Part shown: positions 17,418 through 26,763 of the stretch, in pieces
Layout of the letters: every line of letters starts with the position of its first letter
Position numbering within the stretch: position 1 is the first letter of the stretch
From: Burkholderiales bacterium
Lineage (GTDB): Bacteria; Pseudomonadota; Gammaproteobacteria; Burkholderiales; SG8-41
NCBI GenBank assembly: GCA_036262035.1
Contig: DATAJS010000029.1
Location: forward strand, 124,001-188,000
Direction of reading: 5' to 3'
DNA length: 64,000 bases
Notes under the pieces: model-generated
Told to the model about the DNA's origin: nothing
The model's database searches: none
What the model saw: only the letters and a program-made list of their open reading frames with translations
Made by a program: the position numbers and the translations under genes

Positions 17418-18953
17418 ATGGGCATAACGCCGGTACTTCTGATCATCCTCGACGGCTTCGGCTACCGCGAGGACTGCGACGACAACGCCATCTGCCAGGC
17501 GCGCAAGCCGCAGTGGAACTTCCTCTGGAGCACCTATCCCCACACCACGATAGATGCCTCCGAAAAATGGGTGGGCCTGCCTGCCGCGCAGATGGGCAAC
17601 TCCGAAGTCGGCCACATGAACATCGGCGCCGGCCGCGTGGTGTACCAGGATTACACCAAGATCGAGCACGCCATCGAGACCGGGGAGTTCTTCGACAACC
17701 CGGTGTTGAAGCAGGCGGTCGACACCGGCCGCAACGGCGCGCTGCACGTGCTCGGGCTGGTCTCGCCCGGCGGCGTGCACAGCCACGAATCGCAGATCCA
17801 CGCGCTGCTCGACATGGCGGCGAAAGCGGGCGTGAAGAATCTGTACGTCCACGCTTTCCTCGACGGGCGCGACACGCCGCCCAAGAGCGCGCAGCCTTCG
17901 CTGGAAGCGCTGGAAGCGAAATACCGCGAGATCGGCGCCGGCCGCACCGCGTCGATCTGCGGCCGCTATTACGCGATGGATCGCGACCAGCGCTGGGAGC
18001 GCGTGTCGCAGGCGTACGAGCTCGTCGTCGACGGCAAAGGCCAGTACCGATCGGAGAGCGCGGTGGCCGGCCTCGAAGCGGCGTACGCGCGGGGCGAGGC
18101 GGACGAGTTCGTCAAGGCGACCGCGATCGTTCCTCCCGGCGCGCAGGCGGTGCGCATCAACGACGGCGACGCGGTGGTGTTCATGAACTTCCGCGCCGAT
18201 CGCGCGCGGCAGCTCACCACTACGCTGACCGACGAGAAATTCAACGGCTTCGAGCGGCCGCGCGTGCCTGCGCTCGGCTACTACTGCACGCTCACGCGCT
18301 ACGGCGATGACTACGCGCACATCCCCGCAGCGTTTCCGCCGCAGTCGATCTCGAACGGCTTCGGCGAATACCTGTCGAAAAAAGGATACAGGCAGCTGCG
18401 CATCGCCGAGACCGAAAAATACGCGCACGTCACCTACTTCTTCAACGGCGGCGTCGAGACGCCCTATCCGGGCGAAGACCGCGTGCTGGTGCCTTCGCCG
18501 AAGGTCGCGACCTACGATCTCAAACCGGAGATGAGCGCGCGCGAAGTGACCGACAAGCTGGTGGAAGCGATCAGGAGCCGCCAATACGAAGCGATCGTCT
18601 GCAACTACGCCAACGGCGACATGGTCGGACACACCGGCAACCTCGAAGCGGCGACGCAGGCGATCGAGGTGCTGGACGAATGCATCGGCAAGGTGGTGAC
18701 CGCGATGAAGGAGATCGGCGGCGAGGTGCTGATCACCGCGGACCACGGCAACGCCGAGATGATGGCCGATCCCGCGACGCATCAGGCGCACACCGCGCAC
18801 ACGCTGAACGTCGTGCCGCTGCTCTACATCGGGCGCAAGGCGACGATGACGCCCGGCGGCGCGCTGCAGGACGTCGCGCCCACGCTGCTGGCGCTGATGG
18901 GGCTGCCTCAACCGCCCGAGATGACGGGCAAGCCGCTCGTGCGTTTCGTTTGA
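17418..18953 (+). CDS. gpmI: 2,3-bisphosphoglycerate-independent phosphoglycerate mutase
   Basis: Interconverts 3- and 2-phosphoglycerate with two Mn ions through a phosphoserine intermediate. The ATG at 17418 gives 511 residues, the standard length. Near the N-terminus are the metal-binding LIILDGFG and the phospho-acceptor Ser in GNSEVGH (about 61-67). Further on are the mutase loop FLDGRDTPP, NFRADRARQ, and the C-terminal metal sites NYANGDMVGHTG and ITADHGNAE. The gene is first in gpmI-envC-ctpA, a conserved order in proteobacteria. Confidence 0.97.
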   Translation: MGITPVLLIILDGFGYREDCDDNAICQARKPQWNFLWSTYPHTTIDASEKWVGLPAAQMGNSEVGHMNIGAGRVVYQDYTKIEHAIETGEFFDNPVLKQAVDTGRNGALHVLGLVSPGGVHSHESQIHALLDMAAKAGVKNLYVHAFLDGRDTPPKSAQPSLEALEAKYREIGAGRTASICGRYYAMDRDQRWERVSQAYELVVDGKGQYRSESAVAGLEAAYARGEADEFVKATAIVPPGAQAVRINDGDAVVFMNFRADRARQLTTTLTDEKFNGFERPRVPALGYYCTLTRYGDDYAHIPAAFPPQSISNGFGEYLSKKGYRQLRIAETEKYAHVTYFFNGGVETPYPGEDRVLVPSPKVATYDLKPEMSAREVTDKLVEAIRSRQYEAIVCNYANGDMVGHTGNLEAATQAIEVLDECIGKVVTAMKEIGGEVLITADHGNAEMMADPATHQAHTAHTLNVVPLLYIGRKATMTPGGALQDVAPTLLALMGLPQPPEMTGKPLVRFV

Positions 18954-20221
18954 TCCGCTTTCTTCTGCTCGTCGCCGCTCTCACCGCCTGCGCGTGCGCG
19001 GAAGGCGCGCAGGCTGCGGCGAGCGCAAACAGCGCGAAAGAGGAGCTGCGCGAGCTCAAGGACCGCATACAGGCGGTACAGAAGCGCATCTCCGAAGCGG
19101 AGGAATCGAAGAACGAGGTGAGCGACGCGCTCAAAGCGTCGGAACGCGCGATCTCCGATGCCAACCGCAGCCTCGCCGATCTCGGCGAGCGCTCGCGCAG
19201 CGCCAACAGCACCCTCACCCGCCTCAACGCCGACATCGAGCGCGCCGAGCGCGACGTGCGCAATCACCAGGCGTCGCTCGGCAAGCTGGTCTATCAGCGC
19301 TACGTCGCCGGCCGCCCCGAGACCCTGGCGGTGCTGCTGAACGGCGGCGATCCCAACGCGGTCGCGCGGCGCCTGCACTACCTCACTTATGTCGCCCGGG
19401 CGCGGGGCGAGGCGATCGCGCGGGTTCGTGCGGACGTCGACCGGCTGCAGAAGCTCTCCGAGGAGGCCCGCGCGCAAGCGACCGAGCTCGCGGCGATCAC
19501 CGCCGAGCAGGCAGCCCAGCGCACCAAGCTCGAGCAGGAGAAGCGCTCGCGCTCGCAGGTCCTGGCGCGCATCTCTCGCGACATCGCCAAGCAGCGCCGC
19601 GAGGTCGGGTCGCTCAAGCGCGACGAGACCCGCCTCACCCGGCTCATCGACCAGCTCGCGCGCGAGCTGGCGCGGCAGGAGGCGGCGGCCCGCGCCCGCA
19701 AGGCGAAACCCCCGCGCGAAGCGCGTGCCCCCGCGGAGGCGAAAGGACCGAGCCGCCGCGAAACACCCTCGACCGCAAGGGTCAAGGTCGACAGAGTGCC
19801 CGAAACCGGCGAGAACGAAGGCCGTTTCGCGCAGCTCAAAGGTAAGCTCGCCCTACCGGTCCGGGGGGAACTTGCCAACCGATACGGCAGTCCACGGCAG
19901 GATGGCGGTGTGGTCTGGAAAGGCCTGTTCATTGCAGCGCGGCCGGGCGAGGAAGTCAGGGCGATCGCGGCAGGACGGGTGGTTTTCGCCGACTGGCTGC
20001 GCGGTTTCGGCAATCTCCTGATCATCGACCACGGCGACAGCTACCTGAGCCTCTACGGTTACAACGAGACGCTCTACAAGCAGGTCGGCGATACGATCCG
20101 CGGCGGGGAACGGGTGGCTGCCGTGGGTAACACCGGTGGCCATCCGGAATCGGGTTTATACTTCGAAATGAGGCACGAGGGTCGACCTTTCGACCCGATG
20201 ACGTGGGTAAGCGTGCGCTGA
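18950..20221 (+). CDS. envC: EnvC-type murein hydrolase activator
   Basis: A 423-residue periplasmic protein starting at TTG 18950, which overlaps the gpmI stop (TTGA). A signal peptide (about 1-23) is followed by a long coiled coil (about 28-300), then a LytM/M23 domain (about 325-423). The zinc ligands of active M23 peptidases are lost: the first HxGxD-type motif reads VWKGLFIAA and the last reads YFEMR, though IDHGD remains. This degeneration is the rule in EnvC, which activates the amidases AmiA/B at the septum rather than cutting peptidoglycan. Confidence 0.93.
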   Translation: MIRFLLLVAALTACACAEGAQAAASANSAKEELRELKDRIQAVQKRISEAEESKNEVSDALKASERAISDANRSLADLGERSRSANSTLTRLNADIERAERDVRNHQASLGKLVYQRYVAGRPETLAVLLNGGDPNAVARRLHYLTYVARARGEAIARVRADVDRLQKLSEEARAQATELAAITAEQAAQRTKLEQEKRSRSQVLARISRDIAKQRREVGSLKRDETRLTRLIDQLARELARQEAAARARKAKPPREARAPAEAKGPSRRETPSTARVKVDRVPETGENEGRFAQLKGKLALPVRGELANRYGSPRQDGGVVWKGLFIAARPGEEVRAIAAGRVVFADWLRGFGNLLIIDHGDSYLSLYGYNETLYKQVGDTIRGGERVAAVGNTGGHPESGLYFEMRHEGRPFDPMTWVSVR

Positions 20222-20293
20222 TTCGCCGTTCGTCCGTCAACTCCGAGGTCCGCCGGTTTGCCTACGTTCTTACGCGCCATTAGGGGGTCTGTA

Positions 20294-21715
20294 ATGCGCA
20301 ACAAATTCAGTCAGTTCGGTCTGATCGTCGTCGGGGTTTTGATCGGCGTCGCGATCAGTCTCAACTTTTCGGCCGTGGCGCAGCGCGGCACCGGGGCGCT
20401 CCCCCTCCCGATCGAGGAACTGCGCGCCTTCACCGAGGTCTTCGGCCGCGTGAAGAGCGATTACGTCGAACCGGTCGAAGACAAGAAGCTCATCACCGAG
20501 GCGATCAACGGCATGCTGACCGGCCTCGATCCGCACTCGGCCTATCTCGACCAGGAAGCCTTCCGCGAGCTCCAGGTCGGCACCCAGGGCGAGTTCGGCG
20601 GCCTCGGCATCGAGGTCGGCATGGAAGACGGTTTCGTCAAAGTGGTCGCGCCGATCGACGATTCCCCCGCCTCCCGCGCAGGCGTCAAGGCCGGCGACCT
20701 GATCGTCAAGCTCGACGAGACGTCGGTCAAGGGCATGACGCTGAACGACGCCGTCAAGAAGATGCGCGGCAAGCCCAACACCAACATCACGCTGACGATC
20801 GTGCGCAAGGGCGAGCCCAAGCCGGTGGTCGTCACCCTCACCCGCGCCGTCATCAAGATCCAGAGCGTCAAGTCCAAGCTGATCGAGCCGGGATACGCCT
20901 ACTTCCGCGTCTCGCAGTTCCAGGAGCAGACCGGTGAGTCGCTCGCCCGCGCCCTCGAGACGCTGTTCAAGCAGAACGGCGCTCCGATGAAAGGCATCGT
21001 GCTCGACCTGCGCAACGATCCGGGCGGCCTGCTGAACGGCGCAGTGGCGGTGTCCGCGGCTTTCCTGCCGTCGAACTCGCTCGTGGTGTACACCGACGGC
21101 CGGACCGAAGATGCGCGCATGAAGCTCACCGCCGCGCCCGAGCACTACCTGCGCGGCCGGCTGAAGGACGATTACCTCAAGCGCCTGCCCGCCGAAGTGA
21201 AGAACGTGCCGATGGTCGTGCTGGTGAACGGCGGCTCGGCGAGCGCCTCCGAGATCGTCGCCGGCGCGCTGCAGGACCACCACCGCGCGGTCGTCATGGG
21301 CCAGCAGACGTTCGGCAAGGGCTCGGTGCAGACCATCCTGCCGCTCGGCAACAACACCGCGATCAAGCTCACCACCGCGCGTTACTACACGCCGAGCGGC
21401 CGCTCGATCCAGGCCAAGGGCATCACGCCCGACATCCCGCTCGACGAGGCGAACAACGACAAGAGCCTGAAGCTGCGCGAGGCCGACCTCACCAAGCACC
21501 TGCTCGAGCAGACGCCTTCGGAGAAGGAAAAAGAGAAGGCGGTCACCGCGGCGATCCAGAAGTTCAACTTCAAGCCCGCGCCCCGTCCCCAGGACGTCGA
21601 CGAGAAGACCCTCAAGCCCGAGCCGGGCGAGATCGTGTCGAAGAACGACTACGAGCTCAACCAGGCGGTGGCTTTCCTGAAGACGAGAGGAGCGACGGCG
21701 ACGGCGGCGAAGTAG
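20294..21715 (+). CDS. ctpA: carboxy-terminal processing protease (S41)
   Basis: Periplasmic serine protease of the CtpA/Prc family. I chose the ATG at 20294 because AGGGGG precedes it, and it gives a 473-residue product with a signal/anchor helix at about 8-30. In order: N-terminal S41 cap, a PDZ domain (about 90-170, GLGIEV ... VVAPIDDSPASRAGVKAGD), then the protease domain with the nucleophile Ser in NGGSASASEIVAG and the general-base Lys in FGKGSVQT. It follows envC and ends at a strong terminator. Confidence 0.95.
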   Translation: MRNKFSQFGLIVVGVLIGVAISLNFSAVAQRGTGALPLPIEELRAFTEVFGRVKSDYVEPVEDKKLITEAINGMLTGLDPHSAYLDQEAFRELQVGTQGEFGGLGIEVGMEDGFVKVVAPIDDSPASRAGVKAGDLIVKLDETSVKGMTLNDAVKKMRGKPNTNITLTIVRKGEPKPVVVTLTRAVIKIQSVKSKLIEPGYAYFRVSQFQEQTGESLARALETLFKQNGAPMKGIVLDLRNDPGGLLNGAVAVSAAFLPSNSLVVYTDGRTEDARMKLTAAPEHYLRGRLKDDYLKRLPAEVKNVPMVVLVNGGSASASEIVAGALQDHHRAVVMGQQTFGKGSVQTILPLGNNTAIKLTTARYYTPSGRSIQAKGITPDIPLDEANNDKSLKLREADLTKHLLEQTPSEKEKEKAVTAAIQKFNFKPAPRPQDVDEKTLKPEPGEIVSKNDYELNQAVAFLKTRGATATAAK

Positions 21716-21734
21716 CTTTCGCTACCGCTCGAGC

Positions 21735-21765
21735 AAAAACGCCCGGTTCTCCGGGCGTTTTTGTT
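21735..21765 (+). terminator. rho-independent terminator after ctpA
   Basis: A 9- to 11-bp G+C-rich stem (ACGCCCGG, loop TTCT, CCGGGCGT) flanked by A5 on the left and T5 on the right, 20 nt after the ctpA stop. Textbook form; with its A-tract it could also act on the other strand. Confidence 0.93.
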
Positions 21766-21807
21766 TGGTGACGCATGAACCGGTAAACGCGAGCCAGCTG
21801 CTAACAT

Positions 21808-21866
21808 CCCTCGTCACCGCTCTATCCGTCACCGCCTTATCCGTCACTGCTTCATCCGTCACTGTT
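21808..21866 (+). repeat. 15-nt tandem array (ATCCGTCACYGCYTY) before moeB
   Basis: Four 15-nt units built around CCGTCAC end about 8 nt before the moeB ATG. A 38-nt block of this array (21826-21863) is identical to 28833-28870 in front of ybeD. No Shine-Dalgarno is visible between the array and the start codon. Confidence 0.85.
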
Positions 21867-21873
21867 TCAACCC

Positions 21874-22617
21874 ATGACCGACGACCAACTCCTCCGCTAC
21901 AGCCGCCACATCCTCCTCCCCGAGATCGGCATCGAGGGGCAGGAGCGGCTGCTCGGCGCGAAGGCGCTGGTCATCGGTGCGGGCGGGCTGGGCTCGCCGA
22001 TCGCGCTCTATCTCGCGTCGGCGGGCGTCGGGCGCATCACGATCTGCGACGACGACAAGGTCGATCTCACCAACCTCCAGCGGCAGGTCGTCCACCGCAG
22101 CGAATCGGTGGGGCAGGAGAAAGCACGCTCGGCGCAGGCGACGATGCGCTCGCTCAACCCGACGATCGAAGTGGTGCCGCTGGTGGAGCGCGTGGAGGGC
22201 GAGCGGCTGTCGCAGCTCGTCGCCGACGCGGACGTGGTGCTCGACGGCAGCGACAACTTCGCGACGCGCCACGCGGTCAACCGCGCGTGCGTCGAGCAGC
22301 GCACGCCGCTGGTGTCGGGCGCCGCGGTGCGCTTCGACGGCCAGATCTCGGTGTTCGACCTGCGGCGCGACGACGCGCCGTGCTACGCGTGCCTCTTTCC
22401 CGAAGGCGGCGAGAGCGAAGACATGCCGTGCGCGATCATGGGGGTGTTCGCGCCGCTCACCGGCATCGTCGGCACGATACAGGCGGCCGAAGCGCTGAAG
22501 CTGCTCGCGCAGACCGGAGAGCTTCTGTCGGGGCGCGTGTTGCTGCTGGACGCGCTGACGATGCAGATACGCACGATCAGGCTGCGGAAGGATCCGGTCT
22601 GCGCAGTGTGTTCCTGA
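21874..22617 (+). CDS. moeB: MoeB/ThiF-type sulfur-carrier adenylyltransferase
   Basis: E1-like enzyme that adenylates the C-terminal Gly of a sulfur-carrier protein (MoaD or ThiS). The 247-residue product has the nucleotide loop GAGGLGSP at about 36-43, the DDDKVDLTNLQRQ segment with the adenylate-binding Asp, and the DGSDNFATR motif. Zinc cysteines appear as CYAC near 170 and CAVC at the very end. There is no C-terminal rhodanese domain. MoeB and ThiF cannot be separated by sequence alone; I prefer MoeB because no thi genes are near. The tandem array directly upstream leaves no obvious ribosome site. Confidence 0.87.
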   Translation: MTDDQLLRYSRHILLPEIGIEGQERLLGAKALVIGAGGLGSPIALYLASAGVGRITICDDDKVDLTNLQRQVVHRSESVGQEKARSAQATMRSLNPTIEVVPLVERVEGERLSQLVADADVVLDGSDNFATRHAVNRACVEQRTPLVSGAAVRFDGQISVFDLRRDDAPCYACLFPEGGESEDMPCAIMGVFAPLTGIVGTIQAAEALKLLAQTGELLSGRVLLLDALTMQIRTIRLRKDPVCAVCS

Positions 22618-22620
22618 TCC

Positions 22621-22728
22621 GTCGTCCCCGCGTAGCCGGGACCCGTTTTGACTTTGACGGTTTAAAACCACCCCCATCCTACCTTCCCCCTGAGGGGGAA
22701 GGGGATACCCGCCTGCGCGGGAATGACG
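22621..22728 (+). repeat. composite palindromic repeat, variant copy
   Basis: Begins GTCGTCCCCG, contains GGGACCCGTTTTGACTTT, then a separate palindrome (TTCCCCCTGAGGGGGAA), and ends with the inverted repeat CCCGCCTGCGCGGG followed by AATGACG. Both ends match the family seen whole at 25541, 38808 and 47008; the middle differs. It occupies the moeB / 22742 gene interval. Confidence 0.7.
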
Positions 22729-22741
22729 CTCCTCTACGCGT

Positions 22742-23104
22742 CTAGCGCGTCATATCGAGCGAATCGTCGTCGCCCGCTGCCGCGGCACCGGTCGACGCAC
22801 CGCCGACCGAAGGCGCGGCGGCGGTCGCCGCGGGCGCCGCGGCGAGCAGCCGCTCCAGATCGCGCAGCACGACGTCGGCGTCGGGCGCGGTGCGCCCGAG
22901 CATCGACAGCAGCAGCCGCGACGGATAGTCGACCAGCGTATCCGGGCGATTGGCGCGGATGCGCGAAGCGGTCTCGACCGCGGGCCTGAAGTGCGTCGCG
23001 CGAAAACCCGCTTTCGAATTCTCGAGCGCTTCGACGATCGCGTTCTGCGCGCGCGCGATGCCGAGGAGGATCTGCGCGAGCTGCTGGGTGGTGATCTCGG
23101 CCAT
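22742..23104 (-). CDS. hypothetical protein (120 aa)
   Basis: No family recognised. The first 85 residues look like a compact helical domain (ITTQQLAQILLGIARAQNAI ... FRPAVETASRIR ... LLLSMLG); the last 35 are an Ala/Gly/Asp-rich, probably disordered tail (PAATAAAPSVGGASTGAAAAG). No signal peptide or membrane helix. It lies on the same strand as and 67 nt downstream of slmA, separated from it by a hairpin. Codon use matches its neighbours, so it is probably a real resident gene. Confidence 0.6.
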   Translation of the reverse strand: MAEITTQQLAQILLGIARAQNAIVEALENSKAGFRATHFRPAVETASRIRANRPDTLVDYPSRLLLSMLGRTAPDADVVLRDLERLLAAAPAATAAAPSVGGASTGAAAAGDDDSLDMTR

Positions 23105-23125
23105 GTCTATTCCTCGCTCAATGGA

Positions 23126-23172
23126 GCGCAGGCGCCCTCGCCTGCCTTGTTCTGCAGGCGGGGCGCCTGCGC
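23126..23172. repeat. long hairpin repeat GCGCAGGC...GCCTGCGC
   Basis: Two 19-20 nt arms (GCGCAGGCGCCCTCGCCTGC and its near-inverse) separated by 8 nt form an almost perfect stem that ends inside the slmA stop region. A single arm with 17 of 20 matches recurs at 58276-58295. It may terminate slmA transcription, although no T-tract follows. Confidence 0.7.
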
Positions 23173-23756
23173 TACGCCGCTATGCCTTGCATCAACTGCT
23201 GCCACTGTTTCGGCCACAGCTCGACCGGATCGCGCTTGAAGCCGCTCTTGGCGAACTGGTGCCAGCGCCCGCTCACGAAGCTCAGCACGAGGTTGGCGCA
23301 CGCCGCCGCATCGACGTCCTCGGCGATCTCATTCTGCGTGACGCCGAAGCGTATCGCCTGCTTCAGCGCCGCTTCGACGCGGTCGTGAAGCTGGTTGATG
23401 CGCGCCTGCAGCCGCTCGTTCTCGTGCACCAGCGCATCGCCGATCAGCACGCGCGTCATGCCGCGGTTCTTCTGCGCGAAGCCGAGCAGCACGCCGACGA
23501 TCGCTTCGATCTGCCGCGTGCCGCTCTTCTCTTCCGAGGTGATCTTGTTGACGAGCGCGAAGAGCGTCTGCTCGATGAACTCGATCAGCCCTTCGTACAT
23601 CTGCGCCTTGCCGGTGAAGTGGCGATAGAGCGCCGCCTCCGACACGTCGAGCTTCGCCGCGAGCGCGGCAGTGGTCACTTTCTCCGACGCAGGATTCTCG
23701 AGCATCTGCGCGAGCGTCTGCAGGATCTGCGTCTTTCTCTCTCCCGTCCTCGGCAT
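23172..23756 (-). CDS. slmA: nucleoid occlusion factor SlmA
   Basis: TetR-family DNA-binding protein that, bound to its chromosomal sites, blocks FtsZ ring assembly over the nucleoid. The 194-residue length is right for SlmA. The N-terminal helix-turn-helix reads VTTAALAAKLDVSEAALYRHF (about 27-47), followed by GKAQMYEGLIEFIEQTLF. The C-terminal region (ENERLQARINQLHDRVEAALKQ) is the FtsZ-contact and dimer part. The next gene on this strand encodes a pyrimidine 5'-nucleotidase-like HAD protein, as in many betaproteobacteria. Confidence 0.92.
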   Translation of the reverse strand: MPRTGERKTQILQTLAQMLENPASEKVTTAALAAKLDVSEAALYRHFTGKAQMYEGLIEFIEQTLFALVNKITSEEKSGTRQIEAIVGVLLGFAQKNRGMTRVLIGDALVHENERLQARINQLHDRVEAALKQAIRFGVTQNEIAEDVDAAACANLVLSFVSGRWHQFAKSGFKRDPVELWPKQWQQLMQGIAA

Positions 23757-23783
23757 TCTGTCCCCGGGCTCCCCTTTGATTAT

Positions 23784-25408
<1,625 letters not shown>

Positions 25409-25417
25409 CTAACTGCC

Positions 25418-25452
25418 GTGAAACGTTAAACGTGAAATGTAAACGGCGTGGG
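25418..25452. repeat. GTGAAACG-type short array upstream of argB
   Basis: Degenerate 8-10 nt units (GTGAAACGTTAAACGTGAAATGTAAACGG) 45-80 nt before argB. Related to the fuller array at 41631-41695. On the argB coding strand it reads as TTTCAC/TTTAAC units. Confidence 0.5.
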
Positions 25453-25475
25453 TTCGGAGCTTCCTACGATGCAAG

Positions 25476-25501
25476 ACGGCTGCCCGAAGGCAGCCGTTTT
25501 T
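25476..25501 (+). terminator. hairpin with T-tract in the argB-hsp20 gap
   Basis: Stem ACGGCTGCC / GGCAGCCGT with a CGAA loop, followed by TTTTT on the plus strand. No plus-strand gene lies just upstream, while hsp20 ends from the right, so it may act as a bidirectional terminator with a weaker tract (TCTTGC) on the minus strand. Confidence 0.55.
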
Positions 25502-25540
25502 CAACGCGCGTCGCCGCCGCGCGGCGAGGGATGAAAAACC

Positions 25541-25639
25541 GTCATTCCCGCGCAGGCGGGAATCCATTTTGACTTTGGAACGAAAGTCAAAATGGATCCC
25601 GGATCGCGTGCGCTACCGCGAACGCGTCCGGGATGACGG
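25541..25639 (+). repeat. composite palindromic repeat, copy A
   Basis: About 99 bp: GTCATTCCCGCGCAGGCGGG AAT (matching the neisserial dRS3 core ATTCCC-N8-GGGAAT), then an inverted repeat CCATTTTGACTTT ... AAAGTCAAAATGG, then a second hairpin CCCGGATCGCG ... CGCGTCCGGG, closing with ATGACGG. Ends are inverse of each other. Confidence 0.8.
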
Positions 25640-25646
25640 TCGCTTT

Positions 25647-26075
25647 TTACTGGATCTCGATGCGCTTCGCCTGCGCCGCGGCTTTCTTGGGCAGCACGAG
25701 CTCGAGGATGCCGTCGGCGTACTTCGCCGACGCGCCGTTCTCGTCGACCGGCTGGCCGAGCGCGAACGCGCGGTAAACCTTGCCGTAGTAGCGCTCGGAG
25801 CGCAGCACGCGCTCGCCGTCTTTCACGTCCTTCTCGTTCTTCACCTCGGCGCTGATCGCGACCTGGTCGGCGTCGATGCTGATGTTGATGTCTTCCTTCT
25901 TCACGCCGGGAATCTCGGCGCGGATGGTGTAGGACTGCTCGGCTTCGGTCACTTCCACGCGGAACTGCGCCGGAGCCGAGTCACCGGCATGCGTGCCCTG
26001 GAAACCGACCGGGCGCACGAAGAAGCCGCGCAGCAGGTCGTCGAAAGCCTCGTCGAAACGGGTAAGAGTGGCCAT
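25647..26075 (-). CDS. Hsp20/alpha-crystallin small heat-shock protein
   Basis: A 142-residue ATP-independent holdase. The alpha-crystallin domain spans about 38-130. It runs from FRVEVTEAEQSYTIRAEIPGV through the KYADGILELVLPK signature near 118-130, and the short C-terminal extension carries the IEI anchoring motif (RIEIQ). A strong AAGGAG precedes ATG 26075, and a near-perfect sigma-32 promoter lies upstream, so heat induction is expected. It is a single-gene unit closed by repeats. Confidence 0.94.
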   Translation of the reverse strand: MATLTRFDEAFDDLLRGFFVRPVGFQGTHAGDSAPAQFRVEVTEAEQSYTIRAEIPGVKKEDINISIDADQVAISAEVKNEKDVKDGERVLRSERYYGKVYRAFALGQPVDENGASAKYADGILELVLPKKAAAQAKRIEIQ

Positions 26076-26124
26076 TGCGTTCTCCTTGAAAGTTGGGGCG
26101 CCTTGATCAGCGCCGACGTCACGA

Positions 26125-26152
26125 ATATGGGAGCCCCGAAACGTTTTTCAAG
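26125..26152 (-). promoter_or_regulatory. sigma-32 heat-shock promoter of hsp20
   Basis: Minus strand: CTTGAAA (26152-26146), 14-nt spacer, CCCATAT (26131-26125). This is the classic RpoH consensus CTTGAAA-N(11-16)-CCCATNT with no mismatch, about 50 nt before the hsp20 start. Confidence 0.88.
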
Positions 26153-26214
26153 CGTCTCGGCGCGGATTCGCGAACGAGGAGAAAACGCGTTGTACGGTAA
26201 GTACTTGGCGACGG

Positions 26215-26679
26215 TCAGTGCTTGTGCCCGTGCTCCGCGGGGGCGTCGGCCGCGCGCACCGGGACCTCGAGCTTGAGCGTGGTCGGTGCCGCGCCCGGGC
26301 CCTGCAGCGAGAGCGTGACCGGGATCTTGTCGCCCGCCTTCAGGGGCTGCTTCAGGTCGACGAGCATGACGTGCAAGCCGCCCGGCGCGAGCTTGACCGT
26401 CTTGCCCGCGGGAAGCTCGATGCGCGGCAGCGAGCGCATGCGCATCACGCCGGCGTCCATCGACATCGAATGCAGCTCGCCGCGCGCGGCAACCGGGCTG
26501 GCCGCGGCAACCAGCGCGCTGTCGGCGGGGCTCGTGAGATCGACATAGACGCCGCCGGTCTTCTGTCCGGGAACGGTCGCGCGAGCCCACGCGTTCTCGA
26601 CCTTCACCGACTGGCCGAATGCACCCGACGCAAGCAGCAGCGCGCCGAGGCCTGTAAGGAGATGATGAACACGGATCAT
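26215..26679 (-). CDS. periplasmic copper chaperone A (PCuAC) protein
   Basis: A 154-residue exported protein. The ATG at 26679 gives a clean signal peptide (HHLLTGLGALLLASGAFG). The Cu(I) site of the family appears as H-x-M-x-M ... M-x-M (ELHSMSMDAGVMRM, about 70-83) and, further on, GLHVML near 105, fitting the H(M)X10MX21HXM pattern. PCuAC supplies copper to the CuA site of cytochrome oxidases such as the CoxB encoded at the left end of the window. The His-rich tail HGHKH may also bind metal. Divergent from dacA. Confidence 0.9.
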   Translation of the reverse strand: MIRVHHLLTGLGALLLASGAFGQSVKVENAWARATVPGQKTGGVYVDLTSPADSALVAAASPVAARGELHSMSMDAGVMRMRSLPRIELPAGKTVKLAPGGLHVMLVDLKQPLKAGDKIPVTLSLQGPGAAPTTLKLEVPVRAADAPAEHGHKH

Positions 26680-26736
26680 GGAACGTTTGTCCTCGAAAGC
26701 GCCGGATTGTTCCAGCTTGCCCTGCACCCCGCAACG

Positions 26737-26742
26737 TATAAT
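26737..26742 (+). promoter_or_regulatory. consensus -10 box for dacA
   Basis: A perfect TATAAT 22 nt before the dacA ATG, in the gap divergent from the PCuAC gene. The best -35 candidate, TTGCCC (26717-26722), is only 14 nt away, so the -35 is uncertain. Confidence 0.4.
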
Positions 26743-26763
26743 CACGGCTTTTCGCGGCACCTC

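Noticed and set aside
18950-20221. EnvC-type gene considered as an active M23 endopeptidase
   Set aside because: The zinc ligands at the first and last motifs are replaced (VWKGLF, YFEMR); it should be an activator only.
25476-25501. Taken as evidence of a missed plus-strand gene before it
   Set aside because: No plus-strand frame with a start and domain lies between 25373 and 25475; the hairpin is better read as a bidirectional terminator.
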